Origin: CAIWHR01 sp963788185
GTDB lineage: Bacteria; Pseudomonadota; Gammaproteobacteria; Burkholderiales; Casimicrobiaceae
NCBI GenBank assembly: GCA_963788185.1
Contig: CAWBGE010000017.1
Location: 62,001 to 126,000 of the forward strand
DNA length: 64,000 nt
Direction: 5' to 3'
Shown here: positions 8,896-18,215 of the stretch, in pieces
How the letters are laid out: the number at the start of each line of letters is the position of its first letter
How positions within the stretch are numbered: position 1 is the first letter of the stretch
Notes under the pieces: model-generated
The model's input: the letters and a program-made list of their open reading frames with translations, nothing else
The model's database searches: none
Told to the model about the DNA's origin: nothing
Translations under genes and position numbers: made by a program

Positions 8896-8982
8896 ATGTT
8901 GCCGCAGGAACCGCCCGGCATCGCTTTTGTCAGGCCTGCGGCAGCTTGCTAGAATCACGCGCTTGCGCGCAGCAACGCGACC

Positions 8983-9041
8983 CCCGAAGGGTCGCCCCGA
9001 GGGCGAATACCTTCGTTTGCGGCACGAAGGCAGTCCGGTGA
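8983..9041. repeat. REP-like palindromic repeat, copy 1
   Basis: About 58 bases beginning CCCGAAGGGTCGCCCCGAGG. It contains nested inverted arms: TCGCCC/GGGCGA inside CGAAGG/CCTTCG, followed by a further CGAAGG. A second copy with roughly eight mismatches lies at 10266-10324 in the same orientation, so the two bracket wecB. Confidence 0.8.
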
Positions 9042-9097
9042 GTTTGCGACCCTGTCCGGAGGCGCATCCGCCCGTCGCGCCGATCATGAGAGGGTCC

Positions 9098-10264
9098 ATG
9101 GAGTCAGCGGTCCGCAGCACGCGTGCGCCGGTCGTCATGATCGTCGCCGGCACCCGCCCCGAGTGCATCAAGCTCGCACCCGTGATCCGGGCGTTGGCCG
9201 CGCGCGGCCGCCTGCGCGCGCTGGTTGTCAACAGCGGCCAGCACCGGGTGGCTGTTCGCGACACGCTGGCGAGCTTCGGCATCGGCTGCGAAATCGAACT
9301 CGACGCCCCGCCTTCGCTGCCCAACCTTCGCGCCAGCTGCCACTGTCTGCGGGATCGCCTGCACGCGGTGATCACGGCGTCGGCGCCTGATTTCGTGTTG
9401 GTCCAGGGCGACACGCTGACCGCCTACGCCGGCGCGCGGGCGGGGTACGACGCGAAGTGCCCGGTCGTGCACGTGGAGGCGGGATTGCGGACCGAGTCGG
9501 TGTCCGATCCGTTTCCCGAGGAGTGGTTTCGCCGTCGCATCGCGCGCCATGCCAGCGTCCACTTCGCACCGTCGGTTTCTGCGGTGCGCCACCTGCATCG
9601 CGAGGGAATCGACCCCGCGACGATCCATCGCGTCGGCAACACCGGCATCGACTGTCTGCGCGCGCTGCTGCACGAGTGGGCGCTTGCCGGAGCGTCGCCG
9701 GTCAGCACCGAACCGGTGATCCTGGTGACGCTGCATCGACGCGAGAACTGGGGCCACAACGCCGACGTGATCTGCGACGCGCTGATTGAAATCGCCGCCC
9801 GGCGCCCGGACCTGCGCCTGGTGTTTCCCGTGCACCCCAACCCGCGCGTCGCCCCCCGCATCCGGCGGCGCCTCGGCGGGCGGCGCGGGTTCGACCTCGT
9901 CGCGCCGATGGCGTACCGCGACTTCGTCCGCGCCGCAGCGTCCGCCGCGCTGGTCATCAGCGACTCGGGCGGCGTGCAGGAGGAGATTCCCCATCTGGGG
10001 ACGCCGCTGCTGGTCCCGCGAACCAACACCGAGCGTCCCGAGAGCATCGCGACCGGATTCGTGCGCCTTGTCGCCGCCGACCGCGACCTCCTGGTGAGCC
10101 TCGCACTCGAGCTTCTCGCCGCGCCGAGGCGCGCGCCGCTTCCCTTCGATCGGCACGCGCCCTACGGCGCCGGCGACGCCGGCCAGCGCATCGCGGAGAT
10201 CCTCGAATCGCATTGCCTCGCCCTGATGCCGCCGGTGGCTGCGGCAGAGGTGCCGGTGCCATGA
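9098..10264 (+). CDS. wecB: UDP-N-acetylglucosamine 2-epimerase (non-hydrolysing)
   Basis: Converts UDP-GlcNAc to UDP-ManNAc, a precursor for surface glycans. Family motifs in order are GTRPECIKLAP, NSGQH, VQGDT, HVEAGLRT, PEEWFRR (usually PEE-NR), VGNTGID, LVTLHRRENWG, VFPVHPNP and SDSGGVQEE, giving a full-length 388-residue enzyme. I chose the ATG at 9098 because GAGAGGG lies just before it; an ATG at 9086 is possible, and the longer upstream frame would translate the REP-like repeat. Its stop overlaps the next gene as ATGA. It supplies a sugar donor for the glycosyltransferases that follow. Confidence 0.93.
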   Translation: MESAVRSTRAPVVMIVAGTRPECIKLAPVIRALAARGRLRALVVNSGQHRVAVRDTLASFGIGCEIELDAPPSLPNLRASCHCLRDRLHAVITASAPDFVLVQGDTLTAYAGARAGYDAKCPVVHVEAGLRTESVSDPFPEEWFRRRIARHASVHFAPSVSAVRHLHREGIDPATIHRVGNTGIDCLRALLHEWALAGASPVSTEPVILVTLHRRENWGHNADVICDALIEIAARRPDLRLVFPVHPNPRVAPRIRRRLGGRRGFDLVAPMAYRDFVRAAASAALVISDSGGVQEEIPHLGTPLLVPRTNTERPESIATGFVRLVAADRDLLVSLALELLAAPRRAPLPFDRHAPYGAGDAGQRIAEILESHCLALMPPVAAAEVPVP

Positions 10265-11463
10265 GCCCGAAGGGCCGCCCCGAGGGCGAATACCTTCGTT
10301 CCCAGCACGAAGGTAGTCCAGGGAATCTACCGGCGACGGCGGGTGCTGCGGTTCCGGGCGATGTCGTTGCGCCGGACGCCGTCACGGCAGCGGTCGCGCG
10401 ATGGCTGCTCGAAGGTCCCGTCCAGCTGCGCGAGGGAAGCGAGGCAGGAGGTGTCGCCGGCATCGTCGACGCCGACGGCAGTGCGGCGTATGTGTATCCC
10501 GAAATCACCGGCTACTACCTGCAGTGGCTCGCGTGGCGCGCAGCCCGCTACGGCGACGATTCGGCGTTGGCCCGCCGCGCGCAAAGTGCACAGCGCTGGA
10601 TCGGTGCATGGCTGGGCGCGTCGTCGCCGCCGCTGACGCGCGTCCATCTGCGCGTTGCCGGCGACGACTGGCGCAACGACGCAGTGTTCCTGTTCGATGT
10701 CGCGATGGTGCTGCGCGGACTGGGCAGCGCGGCGCGTTGGCGGCTTCTCGAGCCTGCGCCGGCGATCATCGCGGGCGTGTGCGCCGAACTCGATCGGCTG
10801 GTCGACGCCGACGGCCATTTCAAAGCTTGTGCGAGCCATCGGGGCAACCCATTGCCGGCACGCTGGTCGACCCGCCGCGGTGCGTTTCTGGCCAAGGCCG
10901 CCGCGGGAATCCTCGGTGCCGCCGAAGTGCTCGACGCCATTCCCGCGCGGCTGCTCGACGCGGCCTCGCGCACCTACGACGAAAGCCTGCGCCTGCTCGT
11001 GGCGTGCCCGCACGCGGAAACGCATCCGCTCCTGTACGCGTTCGAGGGCGTGCTGTCGATGCCCGCCGATTCGCGGCTCGCGATGGTGCTGCCGTCGATC
11101 GCGGCGCAGTTCGATACCTTGCTGGCGCAAGTGCGCACGTCTGGCCGGGTGCCCGAATTCCTGCATTCCGGGTCCGGTGATCCGGGAGCGCGACGGATGG
11201 ACATCGTCGCCCAGACGCTGCGCGTGGGCGCGCTGCTGGCCGCACATCGACCGCAGAGTCCGCCGGATCGCGCCGCGCTCGAGCGCCTGCGGAGGTCGCT
11301 GATCGAGCAGACCTCGCCCGCGGGCACGTTGCCCTTCGCAGCCGGCGTGGCGCCGCCGCGGCACAACGTCTGGGCCGCGATGTTCGCCGACCAAGCGCTG
11401 GCCATGGCCGGCAGCGACGACGTGACGCGGATCATCGGCCTCGACGGCCCGCTGCTGGTTTGA
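10261..11463 (+). CDS. Unknown protein of a glycan operon, helical-toroid-like
   Basis: I do not recognise a named family. The 400-residue product has no signal peptide or membrane segment and is rich in Ala, Trp and Arg, with repeated helix-like blocks (for example YLQWLAWRAARYGDD and RTYDESLRLLVACPH) such as occur in six-hairpin or alpha/alpha-toroid enzymes of glycan metabolism. The ATG at 10261 overlaps the wecB stop (ATGA), and residues 3-21 are encoded by the second REP-like repeat, so the N terminus probably extends the original gene. Position between wecB and a GT2-GT4 fusion points to polysaccharide assembly or modification; the activity is not known. Confidence 0.7.
   Translation: MSPKGRPEGEYLRSQHEGSPGNLPATAGAAVPGDVVAPDAVTAAVARWLLEGPVQLREGSEAGGVAGIVDADGSAAYVYPEITGYYLQWLAWRAARYGDDSALARRAQSAQRWIGAWLGASSPPLTRVHLRVAGDDWRNDAVFLFDVAMVLRGLGSAARWRLLEPAPAIIAGVCAELDRLVDADGHFKACASHRGNPLPARWSTRRGAFLAKAAAGILGAAEVLDAIPARLLDAASRTYDESLRLLVACPHAETHPLLYAFEGVLSMPADSRLAMVLPSIAAQFDTLLAQVRTSGRVPEFLHSGSGDPGARRMDIVAQTLRVGALLAAHRPQSPPDRAALERLRRSLIEQTSPAGTLPFAAGVAPPRHNVWAAMFADQALAMAGSDDVTRIIGLDGPLLV
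10266..10324. repeat. REP-like palindromic repeat, copy 2 (translated)
   Basis: Begins CCCGAAGGGCCGCCCCGAGG and has the same arms as copy 1 at 8983-9041, in direct orientation. It sits directly after the wecB stop codon and is read as codons 3-21 of the next gene, a case of a repeat used as coding sequence. Confidence 0.8.
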
Positions 11464-11516
11464 TCGCGATGCGCTGCGATCCCGATATCTATCGCCGCAT
11501 GCGGCCCGGAGCCTGA

Positions 11517-13736
11517 TTGCAGAACTGGGGAACCGGTTGGCGCCAGCGGCTGCGCCTGGCGCCGCTGTACCTGGCGATGCTTGCGGCGGATCGGTGGCCC
11601 GTCCGCGGCGGCGTGCCTGTCGCCGCGCTTCCGCGTTGGGCGCCGGGCATCGCGGTGGTCGTTCCCGAGCGCGATACGCCTGCGATCCTGGCGGAGACGC
11701 TGGCCGCCCTCGACGCGGCGCGGGCGCGCGTCGACGAGCCCACGCAGGTGATCGTCGTCGTCAACGGCGCGGCGATCGAGCGTTATGCCGAGCTTGCCCG
11801 AAGGCATGCCGACATCGAGTGGATGCACGCGTCCGAGCCCCTCGGATTCGGCGGTGCGATCGCGCGGGGCCTTGCGCGCGTGCAGCACGACTGGGTGTAT
11901 CTGCTCAACAGCGACATGCGGCTCGATGCCGACGCGCTGGCCGCGCTGCTGCCCTGGCGCCGCGACGATGTCTTCGCGCTCGGCTCGCAGATCTTCCAGC
12001 TGAGCACCGACGGTCGCCGCGAGGAGACCGGGTTCGTCGACTGGTATGTCGATCCTTCGGGCATTCGCGCCTATCACGCCGGCGTGCGCGACGAGGTGGT
12101 ACCGTATCCGCAGTTGTGCGCGGGCGGCGGCGCCGCGCTGTTCCGTACCGCGCCACTGCGCCGCTACGTCCGCTCGGCACGCTGCTACGACCCGTTCTAC
12201 TGGGAGGATGCCGACTGGGGGGTCCAGGCCTGGCGCGAGGGCCTCTCGGTCCTGTTCTGTCCCCATTCGCGTGCCACCCACCTGCATCGGGCCACCACCG
12301 CGCGCTTCTACGCTGCCGTCGAGCTGGAGCGCATCGTCGAGCGCAATCGATTGCTGTTCGACGCGCGGCACGCCGCCAGCGGTGAAGACCCCGCGCGGCT
12401 GCTCGAGCGGGTTTGCGCACTGCCGTATGCCAGCCAGCGCGATCTCGCTCGTCCGGCGATCGCGGCCGCGGTCTTTCGCCAGCGGCGACGCGCGCGTAGC
12501 AGCGGCCTACCTCTCGCACCGTTGCGCCTGCGTGACGATACGGGTTCGGGAATCGTCCTCACCGGCGCATCCTACGGCTGCCGGCTGCGCGCGGGCCTGA
12601 AGGATAGACCTGCACGTCCCCGCGCCCTCCTGGTGACGCCGTTCGCGATCTTCCCGCCCCGACACGGCGGCGCACGTCGCATCGCCGAACTCGTCCGCGC
12701 GTTGCGGGAGGCCTTCGACGTCGTCGTGGTTTCCGACGAAGCCGGCCTCTACGACGCGCGCAGCCTGTCGTCGATGGACGGGCTGTTCGCACTGCACCTC
12801 GTCGAGCGCGGCCGCGACGGGCAGGCGACCGATCGCAGCCTGCCGGCGCGGATGCGCGCGCATGGCCATGCCCGCCTGGTCGCGGCGGTGCAGCAGGCGC
12901 TGCGCGACCATGCGCCGGCCATCGTCCAGATCGAGTACGCGGAGCTCGCTGATCTGGTGCGGATGCGCGGCGACGGGCAGCGCTGGGTGCTGGGCTTGCA
13001 CGACGCGGTGACCGAAGCCGATTGCGGCAGCGCTGCCGCCTACGCGCGCTTCACGACGGACTGCCTCGCCCGCTACGACGCGGTGACCGTTTGCTCGGAG
13101 GAGGACGGCGCGCTCACTTCGCATCCGGTCACCGTACGCGTCCCCAACGGCAGTGCCGTTCCGCTGGCGGACTACCGCGCGTCCTCGGGCGCCGAACTGG
13201 TCTTCGTCGGCCCGTTTCGCTATGGGCCGAATCTCGACGGCGTGCGGCGTTTTCTGCGCGACGCGTGGCCTGCGATCAAGGCAGCCGCTCCGGCGACGCG
13301 CCTCACCGTGCTGGGCGGCGACGAATCGGCGCCGATCGTCGCCGCCGATCCGATGTTGCGGCAGCAGGATGTCACGGTGCTCGGGCACCGCGAAGACGTG
13401 ACGGAGATCCTTCGCCGCTCGGTGTTGACGATCAACCCGCTGACCGGCATACGCGGATCCGCGGTCAAACTGATCGAATCGCTGACGGCAGGACGCATCT
13501 GCGTCAGCACCGACGACGGCGCGCGCGGCTTCTGCGCGGCCGGATTCGCCGGGCTCGTCACCGTGCGCGATGTCGCGGCGATGGCGCCGCCGATCGTTGC
13601 GCTGCTGACCGACGACCAACGCCGGCACGCGCTGGAACGGGCCGATCGCGGGTTGCTGGCGGAGTTCCAGTGGCCGCAGTGCGCGGCAATCCAGCGCGCC
13701 CTGTACGACCGATTGCTGGAGGGCAACGACCCGTGA
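11517..13736 (+). CDS. Two-domain glycosyltransferase (GT2-like plus GT4-like fusion)
   Basis: A 739-residue fusion. Residues ~40-290 are a family-2 fold: GIAVVVPERDTPAIL, then YLLNSDMRLDADALA with the DxD-like NSDM, and FYWEDADWGVQAWREG for the acceptor loop. From ~370 on it is a GT-B fold: PFAIFPPRHGGARRIAEL donor entry, FVGPFRYGPNLDGV, then LTINPLTGIRGSAVKLIES, as in family 4. No membrane segments, so it should act on the cytoplasmic face. The first start after an in-frame TGA is TTG at 11517; ATG at 11577 is an alternative. Its end overlaps the methyltransferase as GTGA. It probably adds two sugars in succession to a surface polymer. Confidence 0.85.
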   Translation: MQNWGTGWRQRLRLAPLYLAMLAADRWPVRGGVPVAALPRWAPGIAVVVPERDTPAILAETLAALDAARARVDEPTQVIVVVNGAAIERYAELARRHADIEWMHASEPLGFGGAIARGLARVQHDWVYLLNSDMRLDADALAALLPWRRDDVFALGSQIFQLSTDGRREETGFVDWYVDPSGIRAYHAGVRDEVVPYPQLCAGGGAALFRTAPLRRYVRSARCYDPFYWEDADWGVQAWREGLSVLFCPHSRATHLHRATTARFYAAVELERIVERNRLLFDARHAASGEDPARLLERVCALPYASQRDLARPAIAAAVFRQRRRARSSGLPLAPLRLRDDTGSGIVLTGASYGCRLRAGLKDRPARPRALLVTPFAIFPPRHGGARRIAELVRALREAFDVVVVSDEAGLYDARSLSSMDGLFALHLVERGRDGQATDRSLPARMRAHGHARLVAAVQQALRDHAPAIVQIEYAELADLVRMRGDGQRWVLGLHDAVTEADCGSAAAYARFTTDCLARYDAVTVCSEEDGALTSHPVTVRVPNGSAVPLADYRASSGAELVFVGPFRYGPNLDGVRRFLRDAWPAIKAAAPATRLTVLGGDESAPIVAADPMLRQQDVTVLGHREDVTEILRRSVLTINPLTGIRGSAVKLIESLTAGRICVSTDDGARGFCAAGFAGLVTVRDVAAMAPPIVALLTDDQRRHALERADRGLLAEFQWPQCAAIQRALYDRLLEGNDP

Positions 13737-14497
13737 CCGCGACGACCGACAACTACGATCGCATTGCCCGCTTCTACGATACCGACATGGCGCTGAACAT
13801 GCGCTTCGACGATGTCGGTTTTTACGCCGCCCGCTGTGCCGAAGCGGGCGGACCCGCGCTGGAACTCGGCTGCGGCAACGGCCGCATCCTGCTGCCCTTG
13901 ATTGCGCGCGGGATCGACGTCACCGGCATCGACGCCTCGCCAATGATGCTCGATGCGTTGCGGCGCAAGGCGGCGGCGCGTGGCGTGCTGCCGCGGCTGG
14001 CCCGAATGAATGCCGGCGCGCTCGCCTTCGGCGCCGCGTTTGCGGTCGTGCTATGCCCGTATTCGCTGATCACCTACGTCACCGATGACGGCGACGTGGC
14101 GAGGCTGTTCGACGGCGTGCGGCGGGCGCTGCGCCCGGGCGGCCGTTTCGTGGTGGACGCCTTCATTCCGCGCCCGACCGCATCGACTGGAGCGTTCAGC
14201 CGGGACTACCAGCGCCCCTGGGGCGAACTGACGCTGGTGCGCTCGAAGCGGATTGCCGCGCTGCCGAACGGGTGCAACAGGATCGAGCGCCGCTACGACG
14301 TGATCGCGGTGGACGGCGCATTGCTCGATCGCGTCGAAGTGTCCGAGGAAATCCGGCCGCGCTCGCCCGACGATCTCGTGCGCGAACTCGCCGCCGGCGG
14401 CTTCGCGATCGTCGAGTCGTGGTGGGACTATGCGTCGCGCGAGCCCGCGGCCGGCGCGCAGTTCTTCACCGTGGTGGCGCGCACCCGCCAGGCCTGA
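13733..14497 (+). CDS. Class I SAM-dependent methyltransferase
   Basis: Soluble methyltransferase of 254 residues with a Rossmann fold. Motif I is ALELGCGNGRILLPL (about residues 39-53), followed by VTGIDASPMMLD, a motif-II-like VVLCPYSLITYV, and LRPGGRFVVDAFIP. The opening DNYDRIARFYDTDM is common in this group. The GTG at 13733 overlaps the previous stop and has GGAGGG upstream. As the last gene of the glycan operon it most likely methylates a sugar, perhaps capping the chain, though a small-molecule target cannot be excluded. Confidence 0.85.
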   Translation: MTATTDNYDRIARFYDTDMALNMRFDDVGFYAARCAEAGGPALELGCGNGRILLPLIARGIDVTGIDASPMMLDALRRKAAARGVLPRLARMNAGALAFGAAFAVVLCPYSLITYVTDDGDVARLFDGVRRALRPGGRFVVDAFIPRPTASTGAFSRDYQRPWGELTLVRSKRIAALPNGCNRIERRYDVIAVDGALLDRVEVSEEIRPRSPDDLVRELAAGGFAIVESWWDYASREPAAGAQFFTVVARTRQA

Positions 14498-14593
14498 CGT
14501 ACCTGCGGGGGGAATTCCCCGCGATCACGGGCGTCCCCGGTGGGATAATCATCGTTCGCCTGTCCACTCACCGGCCTGTCGGGCCGCACGTTC

Positions 14594-16600
14594 ATGACTG
14601 TCTATCCGCATCTGCTCGCTCCCCTCGATCTGGGGTTCACCACGCTGCGCAACCGGGTGCTGATGGGGTCGATGCATACGGGGCTCGAGGAGGCCCCGGA
14701 CGGTTTCGCGCGGATGGCCGCCTTCTATGCGGCGCGGGCGCGCGGCGGCGTGGGACTGATCGTCACCGGAGGCATCGCGCCGAACCTCGCCGGGCGCGTC
14801 GAGCCGCGCGCCGCGCAGCTGTCGTTCTCCTGGCAGCTGGCGCGCCACCGCCAGATCGCCGACGCCGTCCACGCGGCAGGGGGCAAGATTGCGTTGCAGA
14901 TCCTGCACGCGGGCCGTTACGCGTACCACCCGCTGTCGGTGGCGCCGTCGCGGCTGCGCTCGCCGATCACGCCTTTCAAGCCGCGCGCGCTCACCGGCTG
15001 GGGCATCCGCAAGACCATCGGCGACTACGCGCGCTGCGCGCAGCTGGCGCAGCGCGCGGGCTACGACGGAGTCGAGATCATGGGCTCCGAGGGCTACCTC
15101 ATCAACCAGTTCATCGCCCCGCAGACCAACCTGCGCACCGACGACTGGGGCGGGTCGTTCGCGAACCGGATCCGCTTCGCCACCGAGATCGTGCGCCGCA
15201 CCCGCGAGCGGGTCGGCCGCGAGTTCATCATCATCTTCCGCTTGTCGATGCTCGATCTCGTCGAGGGCGGCAGCACCTGGGACGAGATCGTCGCGCTCGC
15301 CAGGGCGATCGAGGCCGCCGGGGCGACGATCATCAACACCGGCATCGGCTGGCACGAGGCGCGGATCCCGACCATCGCCACGATGGTGCCGCGCGCGGCC
15401 TTCACCTGGGTGACGCGGCGGATGAAGGGCGAGGTCGGCATCCCGCTCGTCACCACCAACCGGATCAACGACCCCGCCGTCGCCGACGACGTGCTTGCGC
15501 GCGGGGATGCCGACATGGTTTCGATGGCGCGGCCGTTTCTTGCCGACGCGGACTTCGTGGTCAAGGCGGCCGCGGGACGCGCCGACGAGATCAATACCTG
15601 CATCGCCTGCAATCAGGCCTGTCTCGACCACATCTTCGAGCGCAAGCTCGCGTCGTGCCTGGTCAACCCCTACGCCTGTCGCGAGACCGAGTTGACGCTT
15701 GCGCCGGCCGTCGCCCGCCGCCGCATCGCGGTCGTCGGCGCGGGGCCCGCCGGGCTGGCGTGCGCGACGACGGCGGCCGAGCGCGGGCACGACGTGACCT
15801 TGTTCGACGCTGCCGCGGACATCGGCGGGCAGTTCAACCTTGCGCGGCGCATTCCGGGCAAGGAGGAGTTCGCCGAGACGCTGCGCTATTTCCGGAGCCG
15901 GATCAGACGCACCGGCGTCAGGCTCGAACTCAACCGGCGCGTGCGGGCCGACGAACTGACGGGGTTCGACGCGGTGATCCTGGCCACCGGCATCGTGCCG
16001 CGCGCACCTTCGATTCCGGGCATCGAACATTCCAAAGCCGCCAGCTATGTCGAGATCGTCGAAGGGCGCAAGACCGCAGGCAAGCGGGTGGCCATCATCG
16101 GCGCCGGCGGCATCGGCTTCGACGTGGCGGAACTCCTGACGCACGCGGGCGCCGACAGCATCGACGCCTTCCGCGACGAGTGGGGGATCGACGCCGGGCT
16201 GGCGCAGCGCGGGGGGCTGAAGCCGCCGACCGACGCGGCGCCGTTGCGGCAGGTCTGGTTGTTGCAGCGCAAGGACTCGAAGGTCGGCAGCGGGCTCGCC
16301 AAGACGACCGGCTGGATACGGCGCACGCTGCTCAAGAAGCGCGGCGTCACCATGCTGTCGGGCGTGGAGTACGAAAAACTCGACGACGGCGGACTGTACA
16401 TCCGCATCGATGGCGTGACTCAGGTGCTCGACGTCGACACCGTGGTGGTCTGCGCCGGACAGGAGCCGCGGCGCGAGCTGGTGCCGGCGCTCGAGGCGCG
16501 CGGCATCAAGCCGCTGCTTATCGGCGGCGCCGATGTGGCCGGCGAGCTCGACGCCAAGCGGGCGATCGAGCAGGGAACGCGGGTAGCGCTGGCCCTGTAG
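14594..16600 (+). CDS. fadH: NADPH-dependent 2,4-dienoyl-CoA reductase-like flavoprotein
   Basis: Old-yellow-enzyme family reductase joined to a pyridine-nucleotide domain, needed to degrade unsaturated fatty acids with double bonds at even positions. The 668 residues have an FMN barrel (~1-330), a 4Fe-4S site formed by CIACNQAC and a later SCLVNP cysteine near 335-355, and an FAD/NADPH part with VVGAGPAGLACATTA and IIGAGGIGFDVAELL. Length and domain order match FadH. Near it lies a FadL-like porin on the opposite strand, which supports a lipid role. OYE-fused relatives such as trimethylamine dehydrogenases share this layout, so the substrate is not certain. Confidence 0.85.
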   Translation: MTVYPHLLAPLDLGFTTLRNRVLMGSMHTGLEEAPDGFARMAAFYAARARGGVGLIVTGGIAPNLAGRVEPRAAQLSFSWQLARHRQIADAVHAAGGKIALQILHAGRYAYHPLSVAPSRLRSPITPFKPRALTGWGIRKTIGDYARCAQLAQRAGYDGVEIMGSEGYLINQFIAPQTNLRTDDWGGSFANRIRFATEIVRRTRERVGREFIIIFRLSMLDLVEGGSTWDEIVALARAIEAAGATIINTGIGWHEARIPTIATMVPRAAFTWVTRRMKGEVGIPLVTTNRINDPAVADDVLARGDADMVSMARPFLADADFVVKAAAGRADEINTCIACNQACLDHIFERKLASCLVNPYACRETELTLAPAVARRRIAVVGAGPAGLACATTAAERGHDVTLFDAAADIGGQFNLARRIPGKEEFAETLRYFRSRIRRTGVRLELNRRVRADELTGFDAVILATGIVPRAPSIPGIEHSKAASYVEIVEGRKTAGKRVAIIGAGGIGFDVAELLTHAGADSIDAFRDEWGIDAGLAQRGGLKPPTDAAPLRQVWLLQRKDSKVGSGLAKTTGWIRRTLLKKRGVTMLSGVEYEKLDDGGLYIRIDGVTQVLDVDTVVVCAGQEPRRELVPALEARGIKPLLIGGADVAGELDAKRAIEQGTRVALAL

Positions 16601-16611
16601 CTGCGGTGGGG

Positions 16612-16641
16612 AAAAAAAACGGCCACCCGAACGGTGGCCGT
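16612..16641 (-). terminator. Intrinsic terminator after the FadL-like gene
   Basis: A perfect 9-bp stem ACGGCCACC/GGTGGCCGT (16619-16627 and 16633-16641) with a 5-base loop; on the minus strand it is followed by eight T. It ends transcription of the FadL-like gene at 16666 and separates it from the convergent FadH-like gene. Confidence 0.88.
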
Positions 16642-16665
16642 TGATCGCATACGCAGCGATCGCGA

Positions 16666-18000
16666 TCAGAACCGGCGCGCGTAGCCGATGCCGACCGAGT
16701 ATTCCTTCATCGAGATCGTCTCGGTGGTCGTCGGCGGGGCACCGAAGCCGACCAGCAGACTGGTTCCGGTCACACTGTTGCTGTCGGCATACCAGGCGGT
16801 GCCGATGATCTCGGAGTCCTTGTCGAGCTTGTACGACGTGCCCAGCGTGTAGTGGTCCTGCACGACGCCGGGGGCCATGATGTTGAACGTCACGTCGGCG
16901 GGGCTGATCGGGTTGTCGCTGCGGTTGTAGCCGGCACGGAACGTCCAGCGGTCGTCCATCGTGTACTGGACGCCGAACTTCCACACGTCGACGTCCTGCC
17001 AGCCGAAGCCCGCGCCGTTGCTGCCGCCGAGGCAGTTGTCGAGCATGCCCGCGTAGCAATAGCCGATGAGGTTGCTGGCGTTGGCGATCGACTTCACGCT
17101 GCCGTACTTGACCTGCTGGTAGTCCACGGCAATCAGCCACTGCCTGGTCGGCTGGACGGCGAAGCCCACGGTGAAGGTCTCGGGGATGTCGAAGCCACCC
17201 TGCTCGGCGAACAGGCCCTGGTAGTCGCCGAACTCGCCCATGCCGATCTTGGACGCCCAGGAGACACCGACCGAAAACATGTCGTTGAACTGGCCCATGT
17301 AGCCGATGCGCACGCCGACGCCGGACGAGCTGTCCATGTCGCGGTTGGTGACGTTGCCGGGGCTGGTCGAAAAGTAGGGATTGTCGAATGCCTGCATGCC
17401 CTTGGCTTCGAACATCTGATACGCGATCACCGGTGCGACGCCGACCGAGTGGCCCTTGGTGAACTGCCAGGAGGCGTAGGGTGCGACCATCAGCTGCGTC
17501 AGATCCACGCCCAGGCTGTCGTTGCCGCACATCAGGTTGTAGGGGCCCGGCTTGGGATTGAAGCTTGCGCAGGCGCCCTGCGCGGGCAGCTGGCCACCCG
17601 GATAGTCGGTGTTCATGCCGCCATTGCCGTACACCGAGATACCGATCGCGATGTCGGGACGGACCATGTAGTTGACACCGAACTCGGGGATGAAGAAGTT
17701 TTTGCTGCCGGAGCTGGCGGAGCCGTCGAGTCCGGCGGGGCCGGATCCGCTGCGTGACGCCTCGCGGTCGGGGCTGAACCACGCGATGCCGGCCTGCCAC
17801 TGGTTGCCGAGAAAACTCATCGCGCCGGGATTCACCGCACCGCCAAACGGCTCCAGCGCGACGGCGACGCCGGCGCCTCCCATGGAACTCGCCTTGAGTC
17901 CGTAGGCGTGCGCAAAATAACCATCGGTCGCAAAAGCGATGGAAGGCGCGACGAGTCCGGCAACGACCAACGCGCGCAGCAGCGTTGCATTCCTGATCAT
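16666..18000 (-). CDS. FadL-like outer-membrane fatty acid/hydrocarbon transporter
   Basis: Outer-membrane channel of the OmpP1/FadL/TodX family, which lets hydrophobic molecules cross by lateral diffusion. A signal peptide ends at about residue 24 (SIAFA), and the mature start TDGYFAHAYGLKASSMGGAG is the family hallmark for the inner hatch; NPGAMSF follows. The chain of 444 residues ends in YARRF with a C-terminal phenylalanine. The ATG at 18000 has AAGGA upstream. Several internal cysteines (CGND, YCYAGMLDNCLGG) may form loops disulfides. The gene is monocistronic with a terminator. Substrate may be fatty acids or aromatics. Confidence 0.9.
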   Translation of the reverse strand: MIRNATLLRALVVAGLVAPSIAFATDGYFAHAYGLKASSMGGAGVAVALEPFGGAVNPGAMSFLGNQWQAGIAWFSPDREASRSGSGPAGLDGSASSGSKNFFIPEFGVNYMVRPDIAIGISVYGNGGMNTDYPGGQLPAQGACASFNPKPGPYNLMCGNDSLGVDLTQLMVAPYASWQFTKGHSVGVAPVIAYQMFEAKGMQAFDNPYFSTSPGNVTNRDMDSSSGVGVRIGYMGQFNDMFSVGVSWASKIGMGEFGDYQGLFAEQGGFDIPETFTVGFAVQPTRQWLIAVDYQQVKYGSVKSIANASNLIGYCYAGMLDNCLGGSNGAGFGWQDVDVWKFGVQYTMDDRWTFRAGYNRSDNPISPADVTFNIMAPGVVQDHYTLGTSYKLDKDSEIIGTAWYADSNSVTGTSLLVGFGAPPTTTETISMKEYSVGIGYARRF

Positions 18001-18215
18001 GAGTGATCCTTGGCTGGTGGGAGAAAAAGGGGTACGAGAGCGTGACGGCGTGGCGCAGTCCGACGCGGTGATGGGGGTGGGGAGTCCGGGATCGGCGGAT
18101 CGTGATCCATCCCCTCGCCGGGTCGACGGTCGAGGAGAGAGGCGTCTTTCGCGCCGCCGTTGTCCTGGCGACACGCAGCGCGACGCTTGAGCCATCTCGG
18201 GCCGGAGCCTTTCGC

